Shown here piece by piece: positions 35,333 to 45,041 of a DNA stretch of 64,000 bases (positions within the stretch are counted from its first letter, which is position 1; each line of letters opens with the position of its first letter). The stretch is from contig NZ_BJZP01000016.1 in the NCBI RefSeq assembly GCF_007992095.1, positions 1 to 64,000 of the forward strand, given 5' to 3'. This stretch comes from Paenirhizobium naphthalenivorans (GTDB lineage Bacteria > Pseudomonadota > Alphaproteobacteria > Rhizobiales > Rhizobiaceae). The notes under the pieces were generated by a model that did no database searches, was not told where the DNA came from, and saw nothing but the letters and a program-made list of their open reading frames with translations. The translations under genes were made by a program, and so were the position numbers.

Positions 35333-37162
35333 ATGATGGCTGAAGCCACTTCCGATATCCTGAAGTTTCTCGAGACCGTCCATCCCTACGACAGTCTCCC
35401 GCGCGCGGAGCTGGAACGTGTCGTCGAACGCTTCGCCTGCAAGAGGCTGAATGCTGGCGGGACGGTCTATACTCGCGGCGAATTGTTGCCCGGCTTATTC
35501 CTGATCATGGACGGCAGTGTCGAGGTCAGGGACGCATCCAACACCGTCATATCGCAATTATCGCCCAGAAATTCTCTCGGTGAGCGTGGCCTGATGGTCG
35601 ACGGCCGCGCCGCGACCAACGCGCGCGCGCTGACGGACCTCGTTCTGCTGGTTTTGCCGACGGACGAATTCAAGCGCCTGATCCGCGAGCAGCCGGTCTA
35701 CGCCCGGTTCTTCACCCGTGGCCGCATCGCGGACGTCAGGCGCAGTGACATGAGCCGGCGCAAGATCGGTGACCTGATGTCGAAGCCGGCGCTCGTATGC
35801 TCGCCCGACGATTACGTGCGCCATGCCGCGCAAACCATGCGCGACCGCAAGGTTTCCAGCCTGGGAGTGGTGGAAAAGGATCGTTTCGTCGGCATAATCA
35901 CCACACGCGATCTGTCCTTCCGGGTTGTCGCCGAGGGACTCGACCCCGCCACGACCCAGGTATCCGCTGTCATGACACGGCAGCCGATCGGATTGACTGA
36001 GGATGCGCTCGGTTCGGATGTGCTCAACCACATGCTGGAGCATGGCGTCGGCCATTTGCCCGTGGTGGATGGCGATCGACTGGTCGGCATCGTCACCCAG
36101 ACGGATCTGACGCGTTTCCAAGCGACGTCGTCGGCGCTGATGATCGGCGAAATCGCCACAGCCGAACAGGTGGCAGACCTGCGGGAGATCACGGCCCGTA
36201 TACCCCAACTGCTGGTTCAACTCGTCGGCGGCAACAATGCGCACGAGGTTGTGACGCGATTGATCACGGACATCGCGGATGCCGTGACCCGGCGGCTTAT
36301 CGTGCTTGCCGAGCGCGAGCTTGGGCCGCCGCCGGTACCCTATCTTTGGCTTGCCTGCGGCAGTCAGGGACGTCAGGAGCAGACCGGCGTGAGCGACCAG
36401 GACAATTGTATCTTCATCGATGACAGTTTTGTCGAGAGCCAGCGGCCGTGGTTCGAGCGGCTCGCCCGCATGGTCAGTGACAATCTCGATGCCTGCGGCT
36501 ATGTCTTTTGTCCCGGCGACATGATGGCGACAAATCCGCGCTGGTGCCAGCCGGTGCATGTGTGGCGCAGCTATTTTCTTGGCTGGGTCGAGGCCCCGGA
36601 GCCAACCGCGCAAATGCTCGCCAGCGTCATGTTCGATCTGCGCCCCATCGCCGGAACGGCGGGGCTGTTCGATGCGTTGCAGGCGGAGGTGCTGGATCAC
36701 GCCAGCCGCAATTCGATCTTTGTCGCCCATATGGTCAGCAATTCCCTTAAGCACGCGCCGCCTCTGGGGCTGCTGCGCGGCTTTGCCACGATCCGTAGTG
36801 GCGAACATCGCAACCATATCGACATGAAGCACAATGGCGTCGTTCCGGTAGTCGATCTGGGGCGGGTTTACAGCCTGATGGCGCGCTTGACGCCGGTCAA
36901 TACGCGGGCCAGGCTCTTGGCGGCGGAAGCCAGCGGTGTCATTTCCAACGCGGGGGCACGCGACCTGATCGCGGCCTATGACCTGATCGCCGACATGCGA
37001 CTGCGCAACCAGGCGAGCCAGGTTAAGGCGGGACATAAGCCCGACAATTATCTCGGCCCCTACGACTTCGGCGACTTCGAGCGCTCCCATTTGCGGGATG
37101 CTTTCGTTGTCGTGAGGACCATGCAATCGGCGCTCGCCAATGGCGGACGCGCGCCCGTGTAA
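35333..37162 (+). CDS. cNMP-binding/CBS/DUF294 nucleotidyltransferase
   Basis: A 609-residue soluble multidomain protein. Residues about 10-125 form a cyclic-nucleotide-binding-like domain, about 145-270 two CBS domains (MSKPALVCSPDDYVRHAAQT and a second copy with VLNHMLEHGVGHLPVVDGDR), about 290-440 the DUF294 nucleotidyltransferase domain with the GSQGRQEQTGVSDQDNCIF motif (Gly-Ser, and Asp residues for metal), and the DUF294_C domain to the end. This resembles the N-terminal half of the GlnD family. It lies in a set with a small membrane protein and a PAS-exonuclease protein, beside the symporter. Target and nucleotide are unknown. Confidence 0.9.
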   Translation: MMAEATSDILKFLETVHPYDSLPRAELERVVERFACKRLNAGGTVYTRGELLPGLFLIMDGSVEVRDASNTVISQLSPRNSLGERGLMVDGRAATNARALTDLVLLVLPTDEFKRLIREQPVYARFFTRGRIADVRRSDMSRRKIGDLMSKPALVCSPDDYVRHAAQTMRDRKVSSLGVVEKDRFVGIITTRDLSFRVVAEGLDPATTQVSAVMTRQPIGLTEDALGSDVLNHMLEHGVGHLPVVDGDRLVGIVTQTDLTRFQATSSALMIGEIATAEQVADLREITARIPQLLVQLVGGNNAHEVVTRLITDIADAVTRRLIVLAERELGPPPVPYLWLACGSQGRQEQTGVSDQDNCIFIDDSFVESQRPWFERLARMVSDNLDACGYVFCPGDMMATNPRWCQPVHVWRSYFLGWVEAPEPTAQMLASVMFDLRPIAGTAGLFDALQAEVLDHASRNSIFVAHMVSNSLKHAPPLGLLRGFATIRSGEHRNHIDMKHNGVVPVVDLGRVYSLMARLTPVNTRARLLAAEASGVISNAGARDLIAAYDLIADMRLRNQASQVKAGHKPDNYLGPYDFGDFERSHLRDAFVVVRTMQSALANGGRAPV

Positions 37163-37174
37163 AGGAAAAGTGCA

Positions 37175-37699
37175 ATGTTGTTCGAGTTGATCGCGGCTGT
37201 GGTGGCGGGGGTGGCGGTGGCCGGTCTTGCCATGGGAATGAGATGGCTGAGCCGCGGCCTGCTGCCGAAGTGGATCGTGCCGGCAGCAGCAGGTCTTGGC
37301 ATGCTGAGCTACGCGATCTGGAGCGAATATAGCTGGTTCACCCGCCTCACTGAAACGCAACCGGAAGGCGTGGTCGTCGCGTGGCACAATGAGGAGAGCT
37401 CCTTCTGGAGGCCCTGGTCGTACTACAAGCCGGTCGTCACCCGGTTCACCGCCGTCGACATGAGAAGCGTTCAACGTCATCCGAACCTGCCCGACCAGGT
37501 GATGGTCGATGTCATTCTTGCGGCGCGCTGGCAAAGAGCGGCACGGGTGAAGGTGGTTTTCGATTGCGCCGGCGGCCGGCGAGCGGATCTCGTGGGGGCG
37601 AATGTTTCAGTGGCTGACGACGGCAGTATCGTTGGAGCGACCTGGACGGCCTTGCCGGCCGATGATCCGGTTCTCGCGGTAGCCTGCAAGCAGAGTTGA
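37175..37699 (+). CDS. Small membrane-anchored hypothetical protein
   Basis: A 174-residue protein with two N-terminal hydrophobic segments (about 2-22 and 30-49) and a roughly 120-residue soluble part. I recognise no domain. The gene lies 12 bases after the DUF294 gene and 7 bases before the next, so it belongs to the same unit, and its soluble part (EEGSFWRPWSYYKP region and a pair of cysteines near VVFDCAGGRR and the C-terminal ACKQS) may be periplasmic. No function is assigned. Confidence 0.7.
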   Translation: MLFELIAAVVAGVAVAGLAMGMRWLSRGLLPKWIVPAAAGLGMLSYAIWSEYSWFTRLTETQPEGVVVAWHNEESSFWRPWSYYKPVVTRFTAVDMRSVQRHPNLPDQVMVDVILAARWQRAARVKVVFDCAGGRRADLVGANVSVADDGSIVGATWTALPADDPVLAVACKQS

Positions 37700-37706
37700 A
37701 AGGACA

Positions 37707-39800
37707 TTGAGCTTGACAATAGGACTGCGCGGCCGCGTTCTGCTCTTCTTTGTTGCCATCGCCCTTGGGGCGATCGTGGCGCTCGGGCTCGGCCTGTGGT
37801 TCGGTTACCATCGTCATGGCAGTCCGGAGATGCTCGATGCTTTCATACAAGGGGCGGTGGCCTCCAGCTTCGGCATCCTGGCGCTCGTCGCCTGGATTTG
37901 GTTCCTGTTCGATACCCATGTGTCGCGACCGATCGAGCAACTGGCGTCGGCCATGCGTGTGCGCACGCACGCGGATGTGGCTGGCGATATCGATCCGAGC
38001 CAGGCGCGCTATCTGGGGGATCTGGCCGAAGCCGCATCGTCGGCGACAGCGTCCCTCGCGCAAAGTCGTAATTCGCTGGTGGAGGCGGTGGCACGGGAGA
38101 CGGCCCGCCTCTCATCGGACAAGACCAAGCTGGAGCATCTGCTTTCCGATGTGCCGCCGGCCGTGCTGCTCTGCACTGGCAGGCATCACATCGTTTTCTA
38201 TAACAGTGTTGCCCAACACCTACTGTCCGGGCCGAAAACGCCGGTCTGCCTCGGGCGAAACCTGTTCGACTATGTGAACGATGGTGCAATCCGCCAAGTG
38301 CATCATCGCCTGCTCGAAGCGGCCTTACCGGATGCGGTGGTTGAATTCGTCTGCACCAGCCCTTGCGGTTCGAGGCGTCTTGCGGGCCGCATGCGTCTTG
38401 CCCGCGACAACGGGGGTGACGCGGGCGCCTATGTCATGACGCTACGCGACGTCACCGCCGAAGTCGCCGCCTATGCAAGGCGGGACGTGTTGCTGTGCGA
38501 GGTTTTCGAGCACGTCCGCCCGACTGTTGCCGCACTGGTCGTGCGGATCGGAGGGGATGAGAGCCAAGATGGAAGCCCGTCAATGTCGGGACTGAAGGAC
38601 GATGTCGAAAAGCTCGACGCGACGCTGGCGGATCTCGCGACGCGTTTCGACGGCTGTCGAGCGGATGGCTGGCCGATGGCCCCGGTGGACTTGCGGGAAC
38701 TGGCGGTGAACTTGCAGAGGCTGCTGGCATCCTCTGGGATCCCGCTTGAGATCGAAGCGAGTGCGCTCGCCTTACGCTGCAATGCCTTCGACATCGTCTC
38801 GCTGCTTGGACATGTGGCACGGAAGGCCGCGTCCGCTGGCGATGTGAACGGTTTCAATCTGAGGATCCGAGAGATGAACGAGGCGGCCGAGATCCGCCTC
38901 GGCTGGCAAGGTCGAGCGGTCTCCGACAGCGATCTGAAACAATGGCTGTCGGACCCGGTTGACGGCAGTCCGGGCGGCCTTCCGGCGGAAGCCATCCTTG
39001 CCGCGCATGCGGCGACAATTGTGCCGGATCGCGAGGGCAGTCTTGCATCGATCAGCATGTCCCTAAGGCCTATCCAGCACCTCAAACCCGCTCCCACCGA
39101 TACGGCCCGCTCGGTCGTCTATGATTTCGACCTACTGTCACGCGTCTATTCCGAGCGGATTGCCGAAGCACGTCTTGATGATCTGACTTATGTGGTCTTC
39201 GATACGGAGACGACGGGCCTTTTTCCGGAGCGGGGGGACGAAATCGTCCAGATCGCCGCCGTGCGGATCGTCAATGGCAGGCGGGTACCGGGCGAGGCCT
39301 TCGACATGCTGGTCAATCCGGGGCGACCCATCCCACGATCGTCCTCTGCCATCCATGGTGTCACCGACGCCATGGTCGCCGATGCCTTAAGTGTTCAGGA
39401 AGCTGTCGAGCGATTTCACACATTCGCCAAGGGCGCCGTCATCGTTGCCCACAACGCTCCGTTCGATATGGCCTTTCTGCAGCGTCGGGAAACAGAGCTT
39501 GGAATCCGTTTCGTCAATCCGATCCTCGACACGGTGCTGATGTCGGCCGCCGTCTTTGGCCTGAACGAGAAACATACGCTGGACGATCTTGTTGACCGGC
39601 TCGGGGTTGATTTGCCCGAGAGCCAGCGCCATACCGCCATGGGCGACACCCTGGGGACTGCCGAAGTCTTCCTCAAGCTGAAGCAGGTCTTCCAGGCCAG
39701 AGGGATCGAGCGCCTCAGCGAGGCGCTGGCCGAGGTGAAGCGCTATGACAGGCTCCTGCAGGACATCAACCAGACAACAGAGGACGCCGATACGGCGTGA
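37707..39800 (+). CDS. Membrane PAS/degenerate-kinase protein fused to a DnaQ-type 3'-5' exonuclease
   Basis: A 697-residue protein. Two TM segments (about 10-30 and 47-68) are followed by a HAMP-like linker (to about 130), a PAS domain (about 145-255), and a region (about 260-450) that looks like a worn histidine-kinase dimerisation and ATPase domain: EVFEHVRPTVAAL has Glu at the phospho-acceptor position, and no clean G1 box is visible. The C-terminal exonuclease (about 490-660) is intact: VVFDTETTGLFP, IVAHNAPFDMAFL and HTAMGDTLGTAEV supply the DEDDh residues. The start is TTG at 37707 with AAAGGACA upstream. Such PAS-exonuclease proteins occur beside DUF294 and acetate-symporter genes; their role is unestablished. 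Confidence 0.85.
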   Translation: MSLTIGLRGRVLLFFVAIALGAIVALGLGLWFGYHRHGSPEMLDAFIQGAVASSFGILALVAWIWFLFDTHVSRPIEQLASAMRVRTHADVAGDIDPSQARYLGDLAEAASSATASLAQSRNSLVEAVARETARLSSDKTKLEHLLSDVPPAVLLCTGRHHIVFYNSVAQHLLSGPKTPVCLGRNLFDYVNDGAIRQVHHRLLEAALPDAVVEFVCTSPCGSRRLAGRMRLARDNGGDAGAYVMTLRDVTAEVAAYARRDVLLCEVFEHVRPTVAALVVRIGGDESQDGSPSMSGLKDDVEKLDATLADLATRFDGCRADGWPMAPVDLRELAVNLQRLLASSGIPLEIEASALALRCNAFDIVSLLGHVARKAASAGDVNGFNLRIREMNEAAEIRLGWQGRAVSDSDLKQWLSDPVDGSPGGLPAEAILAAHAATIVPDREGSLASISMSLRPIQHLKPAPTDTARSVVYDFDLLSRVYSERIAEARLDDLTYVVFDTETTGLFPERGDEIVQIAAVRIVNGRRVPGEAFDMLVNPGRPIPRSSSAIHGVTDAMVADALSVQEAVERFHTFAKGAVIVAHNAPFDMAFLQRRETELGIRFVNPILDTVLMSAAVFGLNEKHTLDDLVDRLGVDLPESQRHTAMGDTLGTAEVFLKLKQVFQARGIERLSEALAEVKRYDRLLQDINQTTEDADTA

Positions 39801-39904
39801 GACAATTGCCTGTTCCGGTCGTTACGTCGCGATTGAGTCGGTGCGGGCCTGCAGCCCCCTGAGCCTACAGGTCCATCGGCTGACCAATCAGTGCGTGACT
39901 GCAC

Positions 39905-40447
39905 CTAGTCTGCGGAAAACTCCAGGCCGAGTGCTACGAGTTCGTCCCACAGGCTTTGCGCCAGCGTGCGCAGCACCAGGAGTTCGAAGCGATCCTGCGC
40001 CATTCTCGTGATGTGGGTGCCGATATGGCCGAACAAAGTCGGCGTAGCGTGGCCGATGGGGAATTGCGACAGGTCGAAATCGACGCCGCAACCCTTGGCG
40101 AGCAGGATTGTCGCCCTGTTGCCGCTGAGGCCGATGCGGATACGGCCATGGCTCTGGTCCACGATCTCGCCGACTGGCTTGAGGGCCATGGCCAGGGCGG
40201 CGAGTTCTTCTCGCGTCAGCACATTATCGCCGACGATGAACCACTGGCCGGGCGAAACGAAGCGGACCGAAAGGTCTGAACCACCGGCCGCCGCGCGAAT
40301 GTCTGGTGACAGGTCGCCGGCTATGCCTTTCGCCAGCACATGGAGCACATGCCCTTCCGCAAGCGGTTCCAGCCGGAAGTCGGTGTAAAACGCGGGTTTT
40401 CTGTCGGCGAGCGCCGGGCGGCTTTCGATCTCGAAAACAGACGTCAT
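39905..40447 (-). CDS. soxG: Sarcosine oxidase gamma subunit
   Basis: The gamma subunit of the heterotetrameric sarcosine oxidase, 180 residues, related to the folate-binding GcvT fold. Conserved segments are PGQWFIVGDN, AATLLAKGCGVDFDLSQFP-like sequence, and GHIGTHITRMAQDRFELLVL near the end. It supports the alpha subunit and has no catalytic residues of its own. It starts four bases after the soxA stop and ends the soxBDAG operon. No strong terminator was seen in the 104 bases before the convergent exonuclease gene. Confidence 0.9.
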   Translation of the reverse strand: MTSVFEIESRPALADRKPAFYTDFRLEPLAEGHVLHVLAKGIAGDLSPDIRAAAGGSDLSVRFVSPGQWFIVGDNVLTREELAALAMALKPVGEIVDQSHGRIRIGLSGNRATILLAKGCGVDFDLSQFPIGHATPTLFGHIGTHITRMAQDRFELLVLRTLAQSLWDELVALGLEFSAD

Positions 40448-40451
40448 GACC

Positions 40452-43415
40452 TTAGACCTTCAGCTTTTCGTTGGCGGGGTCGACAAACACCGGGCTGCAG
40501 ATCCGGGCGGGTGTGAATTCGTCGCGCAGGCCGTTCCAGATCATCACTTCCTCGCCATGGCGCGACTGGCCGCGTTTGACCAGCGCCAGCCCAATGGCCG
40601 AGCCGACATGCGGTGAATAGCAGGACGAACTGACATAGCCCTCGTCGTTCTCCAACCGGGCCTGCGCCTCCTTTGCCAGGACATGGGCACCGGTGCGGAA
40701 AGACGCGTTTGCGTCGATGGGTACCAGGCCTACCAGTTGATGGCGCTCCGGGTCGCTCAGCCCCGGCCGTTCCAGCATGCGCTTGCCGATGAAGTCGGGC
40801 TTGGCTGCGGACACCATCTTATCAAATCCAAGGTCGCCGGGCACGACCGTGCCGTTGATCTCATTGTGGGTGACGTGACCCTTCTCGATGCGCAAGACCG
40901 AGAGCGCTTCGATGCCATAGGGGCAAATGCCGTGTTCGCGGCCGGCCTCCATGAGAGCATCGGCGACGCTTTCGCCGTAGCCTGCCGGAACCGCAAGCTC
41001 ATAGGCCAGTTCGCCGGAAAACGAGATGCGGAACAGGCGGCCTGCGAGGCGCCCGCCAAACAGCGAAACCTCTTTTGCCGCGAGATAGGGGACGGCTTCG
41101 TCGGAGATGTCCTCATCGACGATCTGCGCGAGAATGGCACGGGATTTCGGACCGGCAAGCGCCATCTGCGCCCATTGGTCGGTGACGGATGCGAGCCGCA
41201 CGTCGAGCTCTGGCCAGAGCGCCTGGGCGCAGAATTCCAGATGGTTCATCACGCTGGCAGCATAGGCCGTCGTGGTGGTCATGAAATACCGATTTTCTGC
41301 CAGGTGGCTGGTGGTGCCGTCGTCATAGATGAAACCGTCCTCGCGCAGCATCAGGCCATAGCGCGCCCGACCGACCGGAAGCTTGAGAAAGCCGTTGCAA
41401 TAGACTCGGTTGAGGAATTCCGCCGCATCCAGGCCGCAGACTTCGATCTTACCCAGCATGGAGACATCACAGAGGCCGGCATTGAGTCGGACGTTGCGGA
41501 CCTCGCGATTGACGCTTTCGCGCCAGCCGGTTTCGCCGACGCGCGGAAACCAGGCGGAACGATACCAGAGGCCCGCCTCGACGAATGTTGCGCCATTCTT
41601 CTCTGCCCAGTCGTGCAGCGGGGATTTGCGCACCGGCTGGAAATGCTTGCCATGAGAGCTGCCGGCCAGTGCGCCAAAGGAAACCGGCGTGTAGAAGGGC
41701 CGGAAAGTCGTCGTGCCGACCTCGGCCGGTGAGATGCGTCGCGCCTCGGCAAGCAGGCCGATGGCGTTGACGTTGGAGAGTTTGCCCTGATCAGTCGCCA
41801 TGCCAGTGGTCGTGTAGCGCTTGGCTAGCTCGACATGGCCGTAGCCCTCCTGCACGGCGAGCCCGAGATCCTTCAGATGCACGTCGTTCTGGAAATCGAC
41901 GAAGGCCTTGGTCTTGATGCCGGGGATCGACCAGAGTGGCGCGGCCGGCGCGGGGACGATATCATTTTCGACCGCCGGCAAGTCCGCGGTGGGAACCTCA
42001 AAGCCGAGGTCTGAGAGGGCGGACTTGGCCGCCAAACGTCCCGACGCCATGGCAGACTGGAGGCCGAAGGTGCCGGCGGTGGAGCCAGCAAGGGCGAGGC
42101 CATGCAGGCCCTCGGGCGCCAGAAAGGCGGAATGAGTCTCTGACCAGACCGGCTTTGCGCCGCGATGACAGGCGAGATGGATGATTGGCGAGAAGCCACC
42201 GGACATGGCCACGCTGTCGACGGAAAGTCGCTCTGTCTGGCCATCGCGCCAGAGGTCGATGGCCTCGACGGCTTTTGCGCCATGGACGTTGGAGACGAAG
42301 CCGCCGTGCACCACACGGGCTTGGCCGTCATAGGCAATTGTGCTGTCGCGCCGGCTGTCGACCAGCGCTGTGACCTCGACGCCTGCGGCCTCCAGATCGC
42401 GGGCCAGGGCATAGCCGCTGTCATTGGTGGTGAAGATCGCGGTCTTCTTGCCCGGTGCGACGGCATGACGGTTGAGATAGCTGCGCATGGCGCCGGCCAT
42501 CATCACGCCGGGAATATCATTGCCGCCGAAGACCAGCGGACGTTCCTCCGCACCCGTGGCAAGGATCGCTTTCCTGGCGGCGATGCGCCACAACCGTTCG
42601 ATCGGGCGGTTCGAGGCCGGGATCGCCACATGTTTCTGCACCCGCTCCACCGCGCCGAACACCTGGCCATCATACCAGCCGAAGGCCGTGGTGCGCGCCA
42701 TGATCTGCACATTGGGCAGGCTCTCCAGCTCGGCGATAACGGTTTGGACAAAGGCCGGCGCGTTCTGTCCGCCGACTAAGGCGGTCTCGCTCAGAAGGCC
42801 ACCACCGAGTCGGGCGTTTTCATCGAGCAGGATGACGCGGGCGCCTGCGCGACCGGCGGCCAGCGCCGCCATCAGGCCGGTCGCGCCTGCGCCGATCACC
42901 AGCAGGTCGCAATGGGCCCAGCACTTCTCATAGGGATCCGGATCGGCTTCATAAGAGGCCTTGCCCAGCCCCGCAGCCTTGCGGATAGCGGGCTCGTAGA
43001 ACCTCTCCCAGAGGGCGCCCGGCCACATGAAGGTCTTGTAGTAGAAGCCGGCGGACAGGAAGGGCGAGAGCAGGCCGTTGACCGCGCCGATGTCGTACTC
43101 CAGCGAGGGCCAGCGGTTCTGGCTCTTGGCTTCCAGCCCCTCGTAGAGTTCCTGCATGGTGGCGCGGGTGTTAGGTTCGGTGCGCCCGCCGCGGCCGATG
43201 GTCATCAGTGCGTTGGGTTCGGCCGCACCGGCGGTCAGGATGCCGCGCGGGCGATGATACTTGAAGCTGCGGCCGACCAGTTGCTGGCCGTTGGCAAGCA
43301 GGGCGGCGGCGAGTGTATCGCCGTCCAGGCCCTGCATCGCCTCGCCGTCGAAGGTGAAGTAGACCGGCTTGGCACGATCGATCAGGCCACCTTTTGCCAG
43401 ACGATAGGAGGTCAT
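40452..43415 (-). CDS. soxA: Sarcosine oxidase alpha subunit
   Basis: The large subunit (987 residues) of the enzyme that oxidises sarcosine to glycine, hydrogen peroxide and 5,10-methylene-tetrahydrofolate. An N-terminal ferredoxin-like segment (QQLVGRSFKYHRPRGI) leads into an NAD-binding Rossmann domain with VIGAGATGLMAALAAGRAGA (about 171-190) and a second nucleotide region (about 300-360). The C-terminal third (about 600-987) is the aminomethyltransferase-like folate-binding domain, with RISFSGELAYELAVPAGYG and the end of the domain intact. It overlaps soxD by four bases. Length and domain order are canonical. Confidence 0.96.
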   Translation of the reverse strand: MTSYRLAKGGLIDRAKPVYFTFDGEAMQGLDGDTLAAALLANGQQLVGRSFKYHRPRGILTAGAAEPNALMTIGRGGRTEPNTRATMQELYEGLEAKSQNRWPSLEYDIGAVNGLLSPFLSAGFYYKTFMWPGALWERFYEPAIRKAAGLGKASYEADPDPYEKCWAHCDLLVIGAGATGLMAALAAGRAGARVILLDENARLGGGLLSETALVGGQNAPAFVQTVIAELESLPNVQIMARTTAFGWYDGQVFGAVERVQKHVAIPASNRPIERLWRIAARKAILATGAEERPLVFGGNDIPGVMMAGAMRSYLNRHAVAPGKKTAIFTTNDSGYALARDLEAAGVEVTALVDSRRDSTIAYDGQARVVHGGFVSNVHGAKAVEAIDLWRDGQTERLSVDSVAMSGGFSPIIHLACHRGAKPVWSETHSAFLAPEGLHGLALAGSTAGTFGLQSAMASGRLAAKSALSDLGFEVPTADLPAVENDIVPAPAAPLWSIPGIKTKAFVDFQNDVHLKDLGLAVQEGYGHVELAKRYTTTGMATDQGKLSNVNAIGLLAEARRISPAEVGTTTFRPFYTPVSFGALAGSSHGKHFQPVRKSPLHDWAEKNGATFVEAGLWYRSAWFPRVGETGWRESVNREVRNVRLNAGLCDVSMLGKIEVCGLDAAEFLNRVYCNGFLKLPVGRARYGLMLREDGFIYDDGTTSHLAENRYFMTTTTAYAASVMNHLEFCAQALWPELDVRLASVTDQWAQMALAGPKSRAILAQIVDEDISDEAVPYLAAKEVSLFGGRLAGRLFRISFSGELAYELAVPAGYGESVADALMEAGREHGICPYGIEALSVLRIEKGHVTHNEINGTVVPGDLGFDKMVSAAKPDFIGKRMLERPGLSDPERHQLVGLVPIDANASFRTGAHVLAKEAQARLENDEGYVSSSCYSPHVGSAIGLALVKRGQSRHGEEVMIWNGLRDEFTPARICSPVFVDPANEKLKV

Positions 43416-43684
43416 GCGCTCACCGTAGCTCGGTCGGCGGCGTCGCGGCTGCCATGGATTTCATGGGTGGCGGTGTCGCGGGAAACCACCAGCCAGCGAC
43501 GGCAGCCGGAGGTATGGTGCCAGTACTCGTCGTAGGCGCCGCGTGGGTTGTCGCGTAGGTAGACATGGTCGTACCAGATCTCGGCGTCAGCATCGGCGGC
43601 GGGACGGGCAACGGCGGCGCCCTTGACGGTGAATTCTTCCTTGGGACGAAGCCCGCAATGAGGGCAGGGGATACGGCTGGCCAT
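43412..43684 (-). CDS. soxD: Sarcosine oxidase delta subunit
   Basis: The 90-residue zinc-binding subunit. Cys6 and Cys9 in PCPHCG, together with His and Cys in WHHTSGCRRW, form the zinc site seen in the known enzyme structure. The family body is YDHVYLRDNPRGAYDEYW. The gene lies 12 bases after soxB and overlaps soxA by four bases (ATGA). Confidence 0.93.
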   Translation of the reverse strand: MASRIPCPHCGLRPKEEFTVKGAAVARPAADADAEIWYDHVYLRDNPRGAYDEYWHHTSGCRRWLVVSRDTATHEIHGSRDAADRATVSA

Positions 43685-43696
43685 CGGACTCTTCTT

Positions 43697-44947
43697 TCAA
43701 TGCAGATTGGGCTGGGCGCCTTGGCCCTTCTCGTCGAGCAGGTATCCGCGCCGGAACCGGTCAAGCCGGAAGGCCCGGGCGGTCTCATGGGGTTCGTCCC
43801 GCGCGATCAGATTGGCGAAGCAGTAGCCGGAGGCGGGTGTTGCCTTGAAACCGCCGTAGCACCAGCCGGAGTTGAGGTAGAGATTGTCGAGATGCACCTT
43901 GTCGATGATCGGTGATCCGTCCATCGACATGTCCATGATGCCGCCCCAGGACCGCAGCACCCGGATGCGCGACAGCGCCGGGATCATCGCCTTGCCGGCC
44001 TCTGCGACGTGCTCGACGGTCGCCAGGTTGCCGCGCTGGGCATAGGAATTATAGCCGTCGATGTCTCCGCCGAAGACCAGGCCGCCCTTGTCGGATTGCG
44101 ATACATAGAAGTGCCCGGCGCCAAAGGTGACGACGCAATCGATGAAGGGTTTCAGTCCTTCCGAGACGAAAGCCTGAAGCACATGGCTTTCGATCGGCAG
44201 TTTCAGCCCCGCCATCTCGGCCACGCGCGACGAATTGCCGGCCGCCGCCAGCGCCAGCTTGGCGCAGCCGATGAAGCCGCGTGTCGTTTCCACCCCGACC
44301 GCCTTGCCGGCCTCGGTGCGAATGCCCGTCACTTCGCAATTCTGGATGATGTCGACGCCTTGGCTGTCGGCGCCGCGCGCATAGCCCCAGGCCACCGCGT
44401 CATGGCGCACCGTACCACCACGTCGCTGCATCAAGGCGCCCTGGATGGGGAAGCGGGCGTTGTCGTAATCGAGAAAGGGCAGCTTTGCCTTGACCGCATC
44501 GCGATCCAGCAGTTCGGCGTCGACACCATGCAGGCGCATGGCATTGCCACGCCGCGTATAGGCGTCGCGTTGGGCGTCGGAATGATAGAGATTGAGCACG
44601 CCGCGCTGGGAGACCATGGCGTTGAAGTTGAAATCCTGCTCAAGCCCTTCCCAGAGCTTCATGGAGAACTCGTAGAACGGATTATTGCCAGGCAAGAGGT
44701 AGTTCGAGCGGATGATCGTGGTGTTGCGCCCGACATTGCCGGAGCCGATATAGCCCTTTTCGACCACGGCGATGTTCCTCGCCCCGAAGGTCTTCGACAG
44801 ATAATAAGCCGTCGCCAGACCGTGCCCGCCACCGCCGACGATGATCACGTCATAATGGGGCTTGGGCTCCGGCTGACGCCAATGGGCGGCCCAATTCCTG
44901 TTGCCGCGAAGACCGTTGAGAAAGATGGAAAGTGCCGAATACCGCAT
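43697..44947 (-). CDS. soxB: Sarcosine oxidase beta subunit
   Basis: The FAD- and FMN-carrying catalytic subunit, 416 residues. The dinucleotide motif IVGGGGHGLATAYYLSK (about 36-52) binds FAD. RHDAVAWGYA has His182, the likely FMN attachment site by position in the family (His173 in the studied enzyme). NTTIIRSNYLLP and the C-terminal GWCYGGFKATPASG are the substrate and cofactor loops. It is the first gene of soxBDAG, and its start is 94 bases from the divergent GlxA-type regulator, suggesting that this regulator controls the operon. Confidence 0.95.
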   Translation of the reverse strand: MRYSALSIFLNGLRGNRNWAAHWRQPEPKPHYDVIIVGGGGHGLATAYYLSKTFGARNIAVVEKGYIGSGNVGRNTTIIRSNYLLPGNNPFYEFSMKLWEGLEQDFNFNAMVSQRGVLNLYHSDAQRDAYTRRGNAMRLHGVDAELLDRDAVKAKLPFLDYDNARFPIQGALMQRRGGTVRHDAVAWGYARGADSQGVDIIQNCEVTGIRTEAGKAVGVETTRGFIGCAKLALAAAGNSSRVAEMAGLKLPIESHVLQAFVSEGLKPFIDCVVTFGAGHFYVSQSDKGGLVFGGDIDGYNSYAQRGNLATVEHVAEAGKAMIPALSRIRVLRSWGGIMDMSMDGSPIIDKVHLDNLYLNSGWCYGGFKATPASGYCFANLIARDEPHETARAFRLDRFRRGYLLDEKGQGAQPNLH

Positions 44948-45041
44948 TCGTGCCCGCTCGATTGGAAGACCGAAACGAAGACTAGGCTGAAAGCACTAAG
45001 CCCAATTGCATGAACGAGCTATTTTCTGATAGATTAGAGAC

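Noticed and set aside
35558..37534. 658-codon open frame on the minus strand
   Set aside because: It lies opposite the DUF294 gene, has no recognisable motif and shows the His/Arg-rich composition of a shadow frame.
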